Origin: Acidobacteriota bacterium | GTDB lineage: Bacteria; Acidobacteriota; Terriglobia; Bryobacterales; Bryobacteraceae | Length of the DNA stretch: 64,000 bases | Assembly: GCA_016201205.1 (NCBI GenBank) | Contig: JACQDF010000030.1 | Span: forward strand, 1 to 64,000 | Direction: 5' to 3' | Shown here: in pieces, positions 7,727 through 17,516 of the stretch | Layout: every line of letters begins with the position of its first letter | Position numbering within the stretch: position 1 is the stretch's first letter | Translations under genes and position numbers: made by a program | Notes under the pieces: model-generated | Database searches by the model: none | Told to the model about the DNA's origin: nothing | The model's input: the letters and a program-made list of their open reading frames with translations, nothing else

Positions 7727-10156
7727 TTACTCGACGCGGAGAGTGGCGCTGGGGTTCAGCCGCGCTGCCCGCCGCGCGGGCAGATAACTCGCCAGCAGCG
7801 TCATGAACAGAAAGACGCCGGTCGAGACGGCATACACGATGGGGTCCACGGGCGAGATTTCATACAACAAGCCGGCGAGCAGCCGGGTGGCGCCAAAGGA
7901 ACCGATCCAGCCGGCGAGCAGCCCGAATGCCACCGGCAGCAGCGACTGGCCGACAATCCAGGCGTGAATCGAGCCTTCATTCGCTCCCAGGGCCATGCGA
8001 ATGCCAATCTCCCTGGTGCGGCGCGTTACACGAAACGTAGTCACGCTGTAGACGCCGAATGCAGCCAGGAAGAACGCCAGCGCGCCGAAGGCAGTGAACA
8101 GCGCGGTGCGAAAGCGCGGCTGGGCGAGTGAATCCTGGATGCGGCGCTGCATGCTGAGCACTGCATAAACAGGTTGTTCGCGGTCGAAGGACGCGATGGC
8201 TTGCTGCAACCGCTCGCCGTACCGTTCCGGCGGCACGCGCGTGCTGACGAGGATGGTGATCCAACGAGCGGGAGACTGCGCGTAGGGCTCGTAGATTTGG
8301 GGAATGGGTTTGATGGCGAGGCCGGCGGTGCGAACGTCGGAAACAACGCCGACGATCGTCCGCCAGGGAATACCGGGCCGCGGCGCGCCCAACATGATGC
8401 GCTTGCCGAGAGGGCTTTCATCAGTGAAGAAGCCCCTGGCCAGCGTCTCATTGACGATCGAGACGGGGTTCTGCGCGTCGCGATCGCGGTCGTCGAAATC
8501 GCGGCCCTCCTTCAGCGGGATGCCCAACAGGCTGAAATAGCCCGCTGCGACGGTCTGGAAATGAGCAAACTGCGGCGTGGGACCGGATGCTTCATAGTTG
8601 CGTCCCTCGAGACTGAAGGGATCGCCGCCGGTTCCATAGCTGAAAGGCGGCCGCGAGGAAACACTGGCGGCTCTGATCTCGGGCTGCCGGCGCAGGAAAT
8701 CGATCAGGCGCTCGGTGAAACCGCGAACCTCGTGCCGTTCGCGGAATTGCGACTGCGGCAGAGAGATCTGCGCGGTGAGGATGTTTTCGCTGCGAAATCC
8801 GGGATCCACCGATCCCAGCCGCGCCAGGCTGCGAAGAAGCAAACCCGAGCCGATGAGCAAGACGAGGCTGAGGCAGGCCTGTATCATCACCAGGCCGCCA
8901 CGCACCGTGCCGCGGGAGACCCGCGAGCCCGAAGCGCGCAGCAGCTCGGGGTTGTGGCCGGGCAGAATTCCGAAGATGAGTCCTGAGACGCAGCAGACGA
9001 GCCCGGTGAACACCAGCACGCGGAAATCGATGGGAATGCCGTCAAGGGCGGAGAGATCGTGCGGCATCGTCTGGTAGAGCAGACGGGAGCCGGCGAACGA
9101 CAGCGCGAGCCCGACAACGCCGCCAAGCAGGCTAAGCAATATGCTTTCCGTGGTGAGCTGCCTCCAGATGCGGCCTTGGCTGGCGCCCAGCGAGTAGCGG
9201 ATGGCCAATTCCTGCTCGCGCTTGGCGCGCCACTCCATGAAAAGCTGGGCGACGTTGGCGCCGGCGATGACGAGCATCAGGATGGTGGCGCAGAACAGAA
9301 GGACGAGACTCCTTCGCGAGGAGCCGAACAACTGATCACGCAGGGTCACGACACCCGCAGTGTAGCCGGCGTCTTCGCCGCGCGGGCCTTGATAGACGCG
9401 GAATTCGACGCTGAGCGCCCGGGCAATGGATTTCATTTCGGCCCGCGCCTGTTCGATCGGGACATCCGGCTTCAGTCGCCCCAGCAAGCGCAGGGCGCCG
9501 CGGATGCGATTGGGATCGGCCTCCAGCGGCACGGGGAGCCAGACGTCGGGCGCTTCCCATCCAGTCAAACGGAAGCGGAAGCCAGGCGGCATGACGCCGG
9601 CGATGGTGTAGGAGCGATTCTCGATGATCAATGCTTTGCCGAGCACGGCCGGATCGGCTCCGAAGCGCCGCCGCCAGAGTCCATCACTCAGGATGGCGGA
9701 CGTGTCTTTGCCGCGGCGGTCTTCTCCAGGCTGAAAGCCGCGGCCCAAAGCCACCGGCACGCCAACGAGCGAAGGCAGATTCGCCGTCATCTGCATCACC
9801 TGCACGCGCTCGGCCCGCTCGGCGAATTGGGCGGTGGCCGACATGGGGACGAAGGCGGCAATATCCTCAAAAGAGCGCGCTCGCTCGCGATAATCCTCGT
9901 AGATCCCCATGCTCGAGGGGTATTCCAGGATGCGGAGTTTGAGGAGCTGGTCCCAGATCATCACCAGGCGGTCCGGATCGCGATACTCGAACGGCTTCAG
10001 CAGCGCCGCGTTGACCACGCTGAACATGAGCGTGGCGGCGCCGGCGCCGAGGCCCATGGCGAGAATCACCAGCGCGCTGAACATGGGATTCTTCCAGAGC
10101 ACCCGGAAGCCGTAGCGGATGTCGCGGCCGAGCGGTTCCATCCATCGCGCGCTCAT
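7727..10156 (-). CDS. ABC transporter permease, ADOP/MacB-FtsX type
   Basis: MEPLGRDIRYGFRVLWKNPMFSALVILAMGLG...; ...RTREIGIRMALGAN...PARRAARLNPSATLRVE. Confidence 0.9.
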   Translation of the reverse strand: MSARWMEPLGRDIRYGFRVLWKNPMFSALVILAMGLGAGAATLMFSVVNAALLKPFEYRDPDRLVMIWDQLLKLRILEYPSSMGIYEDYRERARSFEDIAAFVPMSATAQFAERAERVQVMQMTANLPSLVGVPVALGRGFQPGEDRRGKDTSAILSDGLWRRRFGADPAVLGKALIIENRSYTIAGVMPPGFRFRLTGWEAPDVWLPVPLEADPNRIRGALRLLGRLKPDVPIEQARAEMKSIARALSVEFRVYQGPRGEDAGYTAGVVTLRDQLFGSSRRSLVLLFCATILMLVIAGANVAQLFMEWRAKREQELAIRYSLGASQGRIWRQLTTESILLSLLGGVVGLALSFAGSRLLYQTMPHDLSALDGIPIDFRVLVFTGLVCCVSGLIFGILPGHNPELLRASGSRVSRGTVRGGLVMIQACLSLVLLIGSGLLLRSLARLGSVDPGFRSENILTAQISLPQSQFRERHEVRGFTERLIDFLRRQPEIRAASVSSRPPFSYGTGGDPFSLEGRNYEASGPTPQFAHFQTVAAGYFSLLGIPLKEGRDFDDRDRDAQNPVSIVNETLARGFFTDESPLGKRIMLGAPRPGIPWRTIVGVVSDVRTAGLAIKPIPQIYEPYAQSPARWITILVSTRVPPERYGERLQQAIASFDREQPVYAVLSMQRRIQDSLAQPRFRTALFTAFGALAFFLAAFGVYSVTTFRVTRRTREIGIRMALGANEGSIHAWIVGQSLLPVAFGLLAGWIGSFGATRLLAGLLYEISPVDPIVYAVSTGVFLFMTLLASYLPARRAARLNPSATLRVE

Positions 10157-10176
10157 GAGACTTAGCGTACACGAGA

Positions 10177-12591
10177 TTAGGGCTGGCTTTTCTCCATTCG
10201 CACCACCAGCAGCGCTGCCAGATACAGGGCGCCGCCGATGAGCATCGTCTGCTGCAAGCCGAGGTACAGCGCGAAGAACATCGAGCAGGCAGAGCCGAGC
10301 ACGCTGGACGCCGCATTCAACGACCACGCCCAGCGAACCGAAGGCTTATGCCGCCGTTCAAGATGCCGCAGTCCCGCTGGAAACGGCATGCCCATCGTGA
10401 AGCCGACTGGCGCAATCAATAGAACGGCGACAGGTCCCTTGAGCCAGCCCGGCCATCCAACACCGAAGGAGGTGATCGGGCCGACAATCAGCGCAAGCGC
10501 CAGAATGCCCCCCGACGCCACCGCGAGCAGGCGCATCCAGCGTGCACGGTCCCCGGCGAGCACGCGATGGCTGAAGTAACTCCCGAGTCCGCTCGACACC
10601 AGCATGGAGAAGATAATGACCGTCAGCGCATAGGTCGGATGGCCCATGAACAGCACGAACTTCTGAATCAGCGCGACCTGAATGAGAATGTATCCGACAC
10701 CGATCGCAACAAAGTAGAGCAGGTAGCGGCGCACGCCGGGTTCGGCTGGCAGCCGCGTGCGCAACAGCAGGGGCGGCAGAGCAAGGGTGATCAGCGTGGC
10801 AAGCAGGCTGATGCCCAGCAGCCCGAACAGCAGCGGTACAGCACGGTTAATCTTGTAATCCGCGGAGAACTCGGAGGCGTTTCGGAGGAAGCCGAGGACA
10901 TCTTTGGGTTGGACCGTGTAGAAGAAAAACGGGCGGTTGTCGCCCACCGGCGAGACGTCGTAGGGATAGCCGCGATAGAACGCGGCCGGGTCCGGGGCGG
11001 CCAGATAACTCGAGAAGGCGTTGCGGGCGGCGTTTCCGGGAACGTAGACAGGCTCGAGCCGGGCAGCCACGATGTGATTCACGATCGCGGGAATGCTCCG
11101 CTCCGGGACCGGCTTGCGGGTGATGATCACTGTATCAGTGGCCCCCCACTTGTGGAGGTCGCGAGCGTTCTCGCGGGCCACCAGGACGTGCCGCCAGGCT
11201 TCTTTTTCGCCGAGCCGGTCGAGGGCCTGGCGCGCCAGCGACACCAGGCGCAACGATTCGCGCGGGGGCTCGAAGCCCCACCTGGTGAACGCCAGGATGC
11301 CGTCGTCGGTGAGGTGGCTCAGGTAATCATAGAACGCGTCGGTGGTGTAGAGGTTGTTCTCGGCGAGCGCGAATGCGCCGGCGGCCGTCGACGCCCAGGT
11401 GTCGACGAGCGTGGCCTGCAAGACCTGGTATTTTTCCGTGCTGTGGCGCACGAAGCTGCGGCCATCCTCGACAAACAGCCGGATCTCGGGGCGAAGGTAA
11501 AGACCCTGGCTCAAATCGGGCCGCTCCCGCATGATGGTTCTGGCGATGATGGGGTTGATCTCGACGGCGGTGACATCCTTGCTGCCGGAAGCGAGCGCGC
11601 GGGCAACGTCGTAGCCGCCGCCTGGGCCGATGATCAATGTCTTGGCGGCGGGCCTGAGCCTGTACGGCAGACCGGGACCTTGCGAGAGCAGGTTGTCACG
11701 GTCCTCCTTGGCAAGATGGTCAAAGTTGAAATTGGCAATGGCGGTGGACGCATCAGCGTCAATCACGATCCAGCGGGTTTGCTCGACGATGCCGATGCGG
11801 GAGAAGCTGTTCCACTTGGTGAACATCTCCGGCGGCAGCTTGCGCCCTTTGGCGTAGCGGACCTCGACCACGGGGTTCTTCATGTTCAGAATCACCAGCG
11901 AGGTGAGCGCCAGCGCCAGCAGCACGGCGCCGGCGCGTCCCTGGATGCGGCCTTCGACGTGGAACCAGATTGCGCCCGCGGCGGCGAACAAGACGCCGGC
12001 GGCAAGGACGGTATTGGGGCCGCCCAGCAAATTCAGGAACGGGATCAGCAGCAGACAGCCGCCGGCGGCGCCCATGAGATCGAAGAAATATACGCGGTCG
12101 ACGCGCTCGATCGTTTCCGAGATGACGATGGCAACCACCGCTCCCGCGATCATAAACGGGAATGCGGCGGCGAAATAGACAGCCGCGAGCGTCCAGTTGC
12201 CGAACTCCTTCTCACGGGAGAGCAGGAAAACCAGCGCCGCCGGCACGGCGACGGCATTGACGGTCGAGAGAACACCGAGCCGCGAAAAGAGGCTGCCTGG
12301 CCGCGCGCGGACGAGATAGCTGCACACGCCGCCCGCGCCGAGCCCGAACAGAGCGATCGAAATGGCGAGAAAAGCAAAGTGGTAATAGAAGACGACGGAG
12401 AAAATGCGCGTCAGTGAGAGCTCGAGCAGCAGCGAAGCGAGCGTGGTCAAGGTGACGCCGAGGTAGATCTGCGGCCAGCTAATCGGCTTAATGGGGAACG
12501 GAGAATCGATCCGGGACAAAGTAATATGGTAAGCCACGCCAATCGGATAAGATAGAACCCGCCATGAACCGCAGACGCTTTCTCCGAACAC
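10177..12591 (-). CDS. Multi-pass membrane protein with spermidine-synthase-like (SpeE) domain
   Basis: N-terminal TM segments, central LIIGPGGGYDVARALASGSKDVTAVEINPIIARTIM..., C-terminal TM segments. Confidence 0.75.
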   Translation of the reverse strand: MFGESVCGSWRVLSYPIGVAYHITLSRIDSPFPIKPISWPQIYLGVTLTTLASLLLELSLTRIFSVVFYYHFAFLAISIALFGLGAGGVCSYLVRARPGSLFSRLGVLSTVNAVAVPAALVFLLSREKEFGNWTLAAVYFAAAFPFMIAGAVVAIVISETIERVDRVYFFDLMGAAGGCLLLIPFLNLLGGPNTVLAAGVLFAAAGAIWFHVEGRIQGRAGAVLLALALTSLVILNMKNPVVEVRYAKGRKLPPEMFTKWNSFSRIGIVEQTRWIVIDADASTAIANFNFDHLAKEDRDNLLSQGPGLPYRLRPAAKTLIIGPGGGYDVARALASGSKDVTAVEINPIIARTIMRERPDLSQGLYLRPEIRLFVEDGRSFVRHSTEKYQVLQATLVDTWASTAAGAFALAENNLYTTDAFYDYLSHLTDDGILAFTRWGFEPPRESLRLVSLARQALDRLGEKEAWRHVLVARENARDLHKWGATDTVIITRKPVPERSIPAIVNHIVAARLEPVYVPGNAARNAFSSYLAAPDPAAFYRGYPYDVSPVGDNRPFFFYTVQPKDVLGFLRNASEFSADYKINRAVPLLFGLLGISLLATLITLALPPLLLRTRLPAEPGVRRYLLYFVAIGVGYILIQVALIQKFVLFMGHPTYALTVIIFSMLVSSGLGSYFSHRVLAGDRARWMRLLAVASGGILALALIVGPITSFGVGWPGWLKGPVAVLLIAPVGFTMGMPFPAGLRHLERRHKPSVRWAWSLNAASSVLGSACSMFFALYLGLQQTMLIGGALYLAALLVVRMEKSQP

Positions 12592-13799
12592 TGGCCGCCG
12601 GCATCCCGGCGGCGTCTCTCTACAACCGCCCGCTGGTGGCCCAGGCGAAGCCGCTCAACCTGAAGATCAGCGGGCTGAAAACAATCGCCGTGAACGTGGG
12701 CAGCGTGAATTGGGTGTTCGCGAAGGTGCAGACCAGCCAGGGCTTGACCGGGCTCGGCGAAGGATCCATCACCAGCAAAGAGGCCACCCTTGCCCAGGCC
12801 ATCATGGAACATGAGCGCTATCTTCTGGGCAAGGATGCGGCGGACATCGAACTGCTATGGCAAGGCATGTTCCGCTATCCCCGGTGGCGAGGCGGTCCGA
12901 TTCTGAACAGCGCGATCAGCGCGGTCGAGATTGCGCTGTGGGACATCCTGGGTAAGGCGCTGGGCGTGCCCATCTACAAGCTGCTCGGCGGAGCGGCACG
13001 GCGGCGCGTGCGTCTGTACAAGGATGTCGGCGGCGCCACCGCCGAACAGCTTGTGGCCAGCTTCCAGCAGGCCAAAGCGGAGGGCTATACGGCAGCCAAG
13101 TCCGGTTTCATCACCGTGCATAATGACCTGGTGCGGCCCGCTTTCGCCGTGCGCGAGGCGCATCGCAAGCTCGAAGCCGTTCGCAAATCCGCCGGCGAGG
13201 ACTTCGATATTTGCATCGACGCCCACGGGCAACTGACCACCGTCATGGCGATCGACTTCTGCACGCGCATCGAAGAGCTGCGGCCGTTCTTTGTGGAAGA
13301 GGCGACCCAACTCGAGGACCTGGGCGAGCTGGAATTGTTGCGGCAGAAGACGAAAGTGCCGCTGGCCACGGGTGAACGCTCGTTCACCAGGTACGGCTTT
13401 GCCGATTTTTGCTCGCGCCATCTGGTGAATTATGTGCAGCCGGACGTTTGCCACGCAGGCGGCATCCTGGAACTGAAGAAGATCGGCGTCCTTGCGGAGA
13501 CGTATCGGGTCGAGATGGCGCCGCACAACCCGCAGAGCATGGTGAGCACGCTGGCTTCCCTCCACGTCGACGCCACAACGCCTGCATGCACGATCCAGGA
13601 GTACAGCCCCAACCGGCAGCCTTGGGTGCAGGATCTGTTCTTCGGATACCAACTGCCGGTGCGGGAGGGCCATGCGGCTCTGCCGGATAAGCCTGGGCTA
13701 GGGGTGGACCTCGACGAGAAGGTAGCCGCGGCGCATCCTTACAAGCCGGTGAACCGGCCCAACTATGTGTTCTCCGATGGGGGTGTGGCGGACCACTAG
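12564..13799 (+). CDS. Mandelate racemase/muconate lactonizing enzyme family (enolase superfamily), Tat signal
   Basis: MNRRRFLRTLAAG; YKLLGGAARRRVRLYKDVGG...DICIDAHGQLT...FVEEATQLEDL...YVQPDVCHAGGI. Confidence 0.85.
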   Translation: MNRRRFLRTLAAGIPAASLYNRPLVAQAKPLNLKISGLKTIAVNVGSVNWVFAKVQTSQGLTGLGEGSITSKEATLAQAIMEHERYLLGKDAADIELLWQGMFRYPRWRGGPILNSAISAVEIALWDILGKALGVPIYKLLGGAARRRVRLYKDVGGATAEQLVASFQQAKAEGYTAAKSGFITVHNDLVRPAFAVREAHRKLEAVRKSAGEDFDICIDAHGQLTTVMAIDFCTRIEELRPFFVEEATQLEDLGELELLRQKTKVPLATGERSFTRYGFADFCSRHLVNYVQPDVCHAGGILELKKIGVLAETYRVEMAPHNPQSMVSTLASLHVDATTPACTIQEYSPNRQPWVQDLFFGYQLPVREGHAALPDKPGLGVDLDEKVAAAHPYKPVNRPNYVFSDGGVADH

Positions 13800-14549
13800 C
13801 CGTACTCGAAACCGGCCAGCGTATAGATCATGGGGCCGGACGCAACGTGTGCAGCGGAGGTGTCGCCGCGCAGCATGCGCATCAAGCGCCGCACGGGCTG
13901 ATAGCCTGCTTGGCTCTGCGCCGTGCTTTGCCAGGAAAGCGGCCAGCAGCGTTCGTGCGGTTTCGCCGTCGCGCGCAACACAAGGTCCGAAAAACCGCGC
14001 AACCCGCCCGGGCCGTGCGAACGCGAAGCCCTTGCCTTCGATCGCGTACACTTCCCCTTGCGCCAGGCTGCGCAACAAACCGGAGCGATCGGCGCCGAAC
14101 GCCTCGCGATCCAATGCGATAACCCATTCCTCGAGGCGGGACCCGGTTGCCGGCGCCAGAGAGCATTCGCCCGGCTGCCGGAGCCAGCGTGAAACAGGGC
14201 GCTCATCGGCGAAGCCGAGTTTCGCGTAGACAGGGCGGCCGAGCTCAGTTGCGTCGAGCTTGACGCAAGTGACTCCGCGCTCCTCGAGAGAGTCGAGCGA
14301 CTGCTCGATCAGCGCGCGAGCGTAGCCCTTTCCGCGATGCGCCGGTGTCGTGAGCATCATGCCGATCCACGCCAGACGTGGCTCGTAGATAAGCGCAACC
14401 ACGGTGGCCGCCAGGCGCCCGTCTGCTGAGATGGAGAAGCAGCCTTCCGGCGCCAGTCGAAACAGGCGCTCCCAATCCCCTTCCGTCTGGTTCCATCCCG
14501 CCTCGGTGGAAAGAGCGAAAGCCTCGCGGGCGTCGAACGGCGGTATCAT
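13796..14549 (-). pseudogene. GNAT acetyltransferase with apparent C-terminal frameshift
   Basis: MIPPFDAREAFALSTEAGWNQTEGDWERLF... good to ~AFLAKHGAE; a C-terminus in another frame (AGYQPVRRLMRMLRGDTSAAHVASGPMIYTLAGFEYG*) ends at 13796 against the convergent gene's stop. Confidence 0.6.
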
Positions 14550-14556
14550 CGCGATT

Positions 14557-16527
14557 ATGCGCGATGGTATCACGCGGCGGATGGCGGTTTCGGCTCTGGC
14601 GGCCGGTGTGACAAGGGCTCAGCAGGCGCCCTACCGCGATTATTCCCGGTGCCTGCCGGACTATTTGCGTCATGTGGCGGCGGAATGCCTGAAACGCCGG
14701 GAGGAGGCGATCGCGAAGCTGACGAACGCGACGGCGATTCGCGAACGCCAGCGCTGGGTGCGCGCGACGTTCTGGCAATTGTGCGGCGGGGAGCCCGAGC
14801 GGACGCCACTGAATGTGCGCGTCACCGGGAGCTTCGAGCGCGAGCGTTATCGCGTCGAGAAGCTGGTCTACGAAAGCAGGCCGGGATTCTTCGTCCCCGC
14901 GAATCTTTACCTCCCGAAAACGGGCGCGCCGCCCTATCCCGGCGTTCTGTTCCAGATGGGGCACAGCCGGAATGGGAAGGCCGCGGCCGCGTACCAGAAG
15001 TGCTGCCAGGGGCTCGTGCAGATCGGCTTTGTCGTGCTGGCGTTTGATCCCATGGGGCAGGGCGAGCGTACGTACTATCCGCGCGCCGACGGCGTGCTGA
15101 CGCGGCTGCGTTCGCCCGACGATGAGCACACCGTGCCAGGTCAGCAATTGCTGCTGGTGGGCGATTCATCGACGCGTCTGCAAGCCTGGGACGCCGTCCG
15201 AAGCCTCGATGTGCTGGCCTCTTATCCGCTGGTGGATGCAAAACGGCTGGCCTCGACGGGCAATTCCGGCGGCGGCACGCTGACGATGTTTCTCGCCGCC
15301 GTCGATGACCGGCTGGCGGCGGCCGCGCCGTCGTGTCCGAACTCGGAGAACTTCGTGTGCGATGATTTCAGCCCGCCCGGCTCGACGGACGACGCCGAGC
15401 AGAACTTTCCGGGCTCGGGGCCGCTTGGGTTTGACCGCTGGGATCTGCTGTATCCGCTGGCGCCCAAGCCGTTGCTCGTGCTGGTGAGCGCGAAGGATTC
15501 CTTCGGCACCTATTCGCCGAGCTACATGACCAGCGGCCGGCGCGAGTTCAGGAAGCTGGCTGGCGTCTATCGGGTGCTGGGGACCCAGACCCGCTTGCGA
15601 TGGTGGGAATCGCTGCTGCCCCACGGGCTGAACTACGCGGAGCGCATCGAAATCTACAACTGGTTCCGCAGATGGCTGCAAGACGCCGGGGAACCCTTGA
15701 CCGAAGAGCCGCCGGTGGCTCCGGAAAAAGATGAGACTCTTTGGGCGACCGGGAAAGGCAGCGTGGTGCGTTCGCTTTCGAGCAAGCGGCCGCTCGATCT
15801 GGTCGAAGCCCCGGCCATTGTTTCCGGCGATTGGAAAGCCTTGCTGGGAATGGACGAGCCGCCCGTGCGTCCGCGCAGGATCAGCTTGGGGAAATCGGTT
15901 TCCGAAGGCTGCGACATCGAAGCGTTGGAAGTGTTCTCAGCGCAGCATGTCTGGGCGCCGTGCTGGCTGTACCGGCCACGGACGAGCAGCGGAACGATGA
16001 TCGTGCTGGATCCGGCGGGCCGCAATGCGCGCTGGGGCGAGGGTGACCTGTATCACGAACTGGCGCGCCGGGGCCGGACGGTGTGTGCGCCGGATCTGCG
16101 CGGCACCGGCGACCTGACTCCCGAAGCAGGCCGCGGCGCCCCGCGGTACACACTTCGGCACGCGAGTGAGCACGATTATGCCTGGGCCTCCCTGATTCTG
16201 GGACGAAGCCTGCTGGGACAGCGCGTCACGGATCTGATCACAGTGGTGCGCGCGATGGAAGGGCCGGTGCGAGTTGCCGCGCTGGGCAAGATGACCGTGC
16301 CGGCGATCTTCGCCGCCGCGATCGAACCGCGCATCGAGCGTGTGCTGCTGGCCGGCGGGCTCGCTTCCTATCGTGACTTGCTGGGGCAGGAAGAGTACAC
16401 CGAGCCGTTCGCGAATTTCCTCCCGCGCATTCTGCTGTGCACGGACTTGCCGCATTTGATCGATCCGGCGCGCGTCACCCGCGTCCCTGCCGGTGAATGG
16501 ACCGCGGAACGGCTCTCAGCCCTTTAG
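14557..16527 (+). CDS. Two-module alpha/beta hydrolase (acetylxylan esterase-like)
   Basis: LYLPKTGAPPYPGVLFQMGHS...AFDPMGQGER...RLASTGNSGGGTLTMFLAAVDDRL. Confidence 0.8.
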   Translation: MRDGITRRMAVSALAAGVTRAQQAPYRDYSRCLPDYLRHVAAECLKRREEAIAKLTNATAIRERQRWVRATFWQLCGGEPERTPLNVRVTGSFERERYRVEKLVYESRPGFFVPANLYLPKTGAPPYPGVLFQMGHSRNGKAAAAYQKCCQGLVQIGFVVLAFDPMGQGERTYYPRADGVLTRLRSPDDEHTVPGQQLLLVGDSSTRLQAWDAVRSLDVLASYPLVDAKRLASTGNSGGGTLTMFLAAVDDRLAAAAPSCPNSENFVCDDFSPPGSTDDAEQNFPGSGPLGFDRWDLLYPLAPKPLLVLVSAKDSFGTYSPSYMTSGRREFRKLAGVYRVLGTQTRLRWWESLLPHGLNYAERIEIYNWFRRWLQDAGEPLTEEPPVAPEKDETLWATGKGSVVRSLSSKRPLDLVEAPAIVSGDWKALLGMDEPPVRPRRISLGKSVSEGCDIEALEVFSAQHVWAPCWLYRPRTSSGTMIVLDPAGRNARWGEGDLYHELARRGRTVCAPDLRGTGDLTPEAGRGAPRYTLRHASEHDYAWASLILGRSLLGQRVTDLITVVRAMEGPVRVAALGKMTVPAIFAAAIEPRIERVLLAGGLASYRDLLGQEEYTEPFANFLPRILLCTDLPHLIDPARVTRVPAGEWTAERLSAL

Positions 16528-17511
16528 CCAGGCGTCTTTGCGCTCGCGGACGAAGTCATCGTCCGCCAGATGCGGATACGATGCCAGAACGCGGTCGATC
16601 TCCCCGGCCTGGCCTGGCGACAGACCCTCGTTTGGATCGAGACACCAGATGCCTTCGAGCAGACCCTGACGCCGCAGCACTTCGTGGATGCCCGCGATGC
16701 AGCCGTGGAACTGATTGGCGGCGTCGAACAGGGCGGCGTTGGCATCGGTGAGCTGTGTGCTCAGAGCAAGCAGGTCCGTGGTGTCGCCGCGCTGAATCCG
16801 ATCGAGCAGCTCGACCGCGCGTCTTGTCCACACAGCCCATTGACCGAGCAGCCCGCCCGCGATGCGCACGGTGGTTGCTTCCACTGCGAAAGGCGTCAGC
16901 AGGTCGACGACGATATTATCGTCGTTGCCGGTGTAGAGCGCGATTTCGGCGGCGCGGCCGGACGCCGCCACCGCACGCACCACGTCGAGCGTCTGATAGC
17001 GGTTGAATGGCGCGATCTTGATGGCGACGACGTTGTCGATCTCCGCGAAGCGCCGCCAAAACTGATACGGCAGCAGCCGGCCGCCGACGGCGGGTTGCAG
17101 GTAAAAGCCGAACAGGGGCAGCACCTGGGAGACGGCTTTGGCGTGGTCCATGAGCTGCTCGATGGGGGCGTCCTTGAGCGCAGCCAGGCTGAGCAGCACT
17201 GCATCATAGCCGAGGCGCGCCGCCATTTCAGTCTCGCGCACGGCTTGCGCCGCCGGCCCGCAAGCGCCGGCCACGCGCACAATGCTGCTGGCTTCTTCCG
17301 AGGCCAGCGAAAGCACCGGCTCGAGCAGCCCGCAATCGCGGATCGCGAATTGCGTCGTATGCACACCGACGGCGACGCCGCCCGCGCCGGCAGCTACGTA
17401 GTAGCGTGTCAAGGCGCGCTGGCGGCGCTCATCGAGCTTGCGGGCGGAATTCAGAGCGAGCGGGTGCGCCGGGATCACCAGCCCGCGCTGGAGGCGTTGG
17501 CGAAGGTCCAT
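16516..17511 (-). CDS. Dihydrodipicolinate synthase family protein
   Basis: RGLVIPAHPLALNSARKLDERRQRALTRYYVAAGAGGVAVGVHTTQFAIRD...; DapA-like TIM barrel. Confidence 0.75.
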   Translation of the reverse strand: MDLRQRLQRGLVIPAHPLALNSARKLDERRQRALTRYYVAAGAGGVAVGVHTTQFAIRDCGLLEPVLSLASEEASSIVRVAGACGPAAQAVRETEMAARLGYDAVLLSLAALKDAPIEQLMDHAKAVSQVLPLFGFYLQPAVGGRLLPYQFWRRFAEIDNVVAIKIAPFNRYQTLDVVRAVAASGRAAEIALYTGNDDNIVVDLLTPFAVEATTVRIAGGLLGQWAVWTRRAVELLDRIQRGDTTDLLALSTQLTDANAALFDAANQFHGCIAGIHEVLRRQGLLEGIWCLDPNEGLSPGQAGEIDRVLASYPHLADDDFVRERKDAWLKG

Positions 17512-17516
17512 CCTCT

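Noticed and set aside
10567-12417. 616-aa plus-strand ORF inside the SpeE-like gene
   Set aside because: Antisense shadow ORF; composition (Gly/Arg/Gln/Asp-rich) not protein-family-like.
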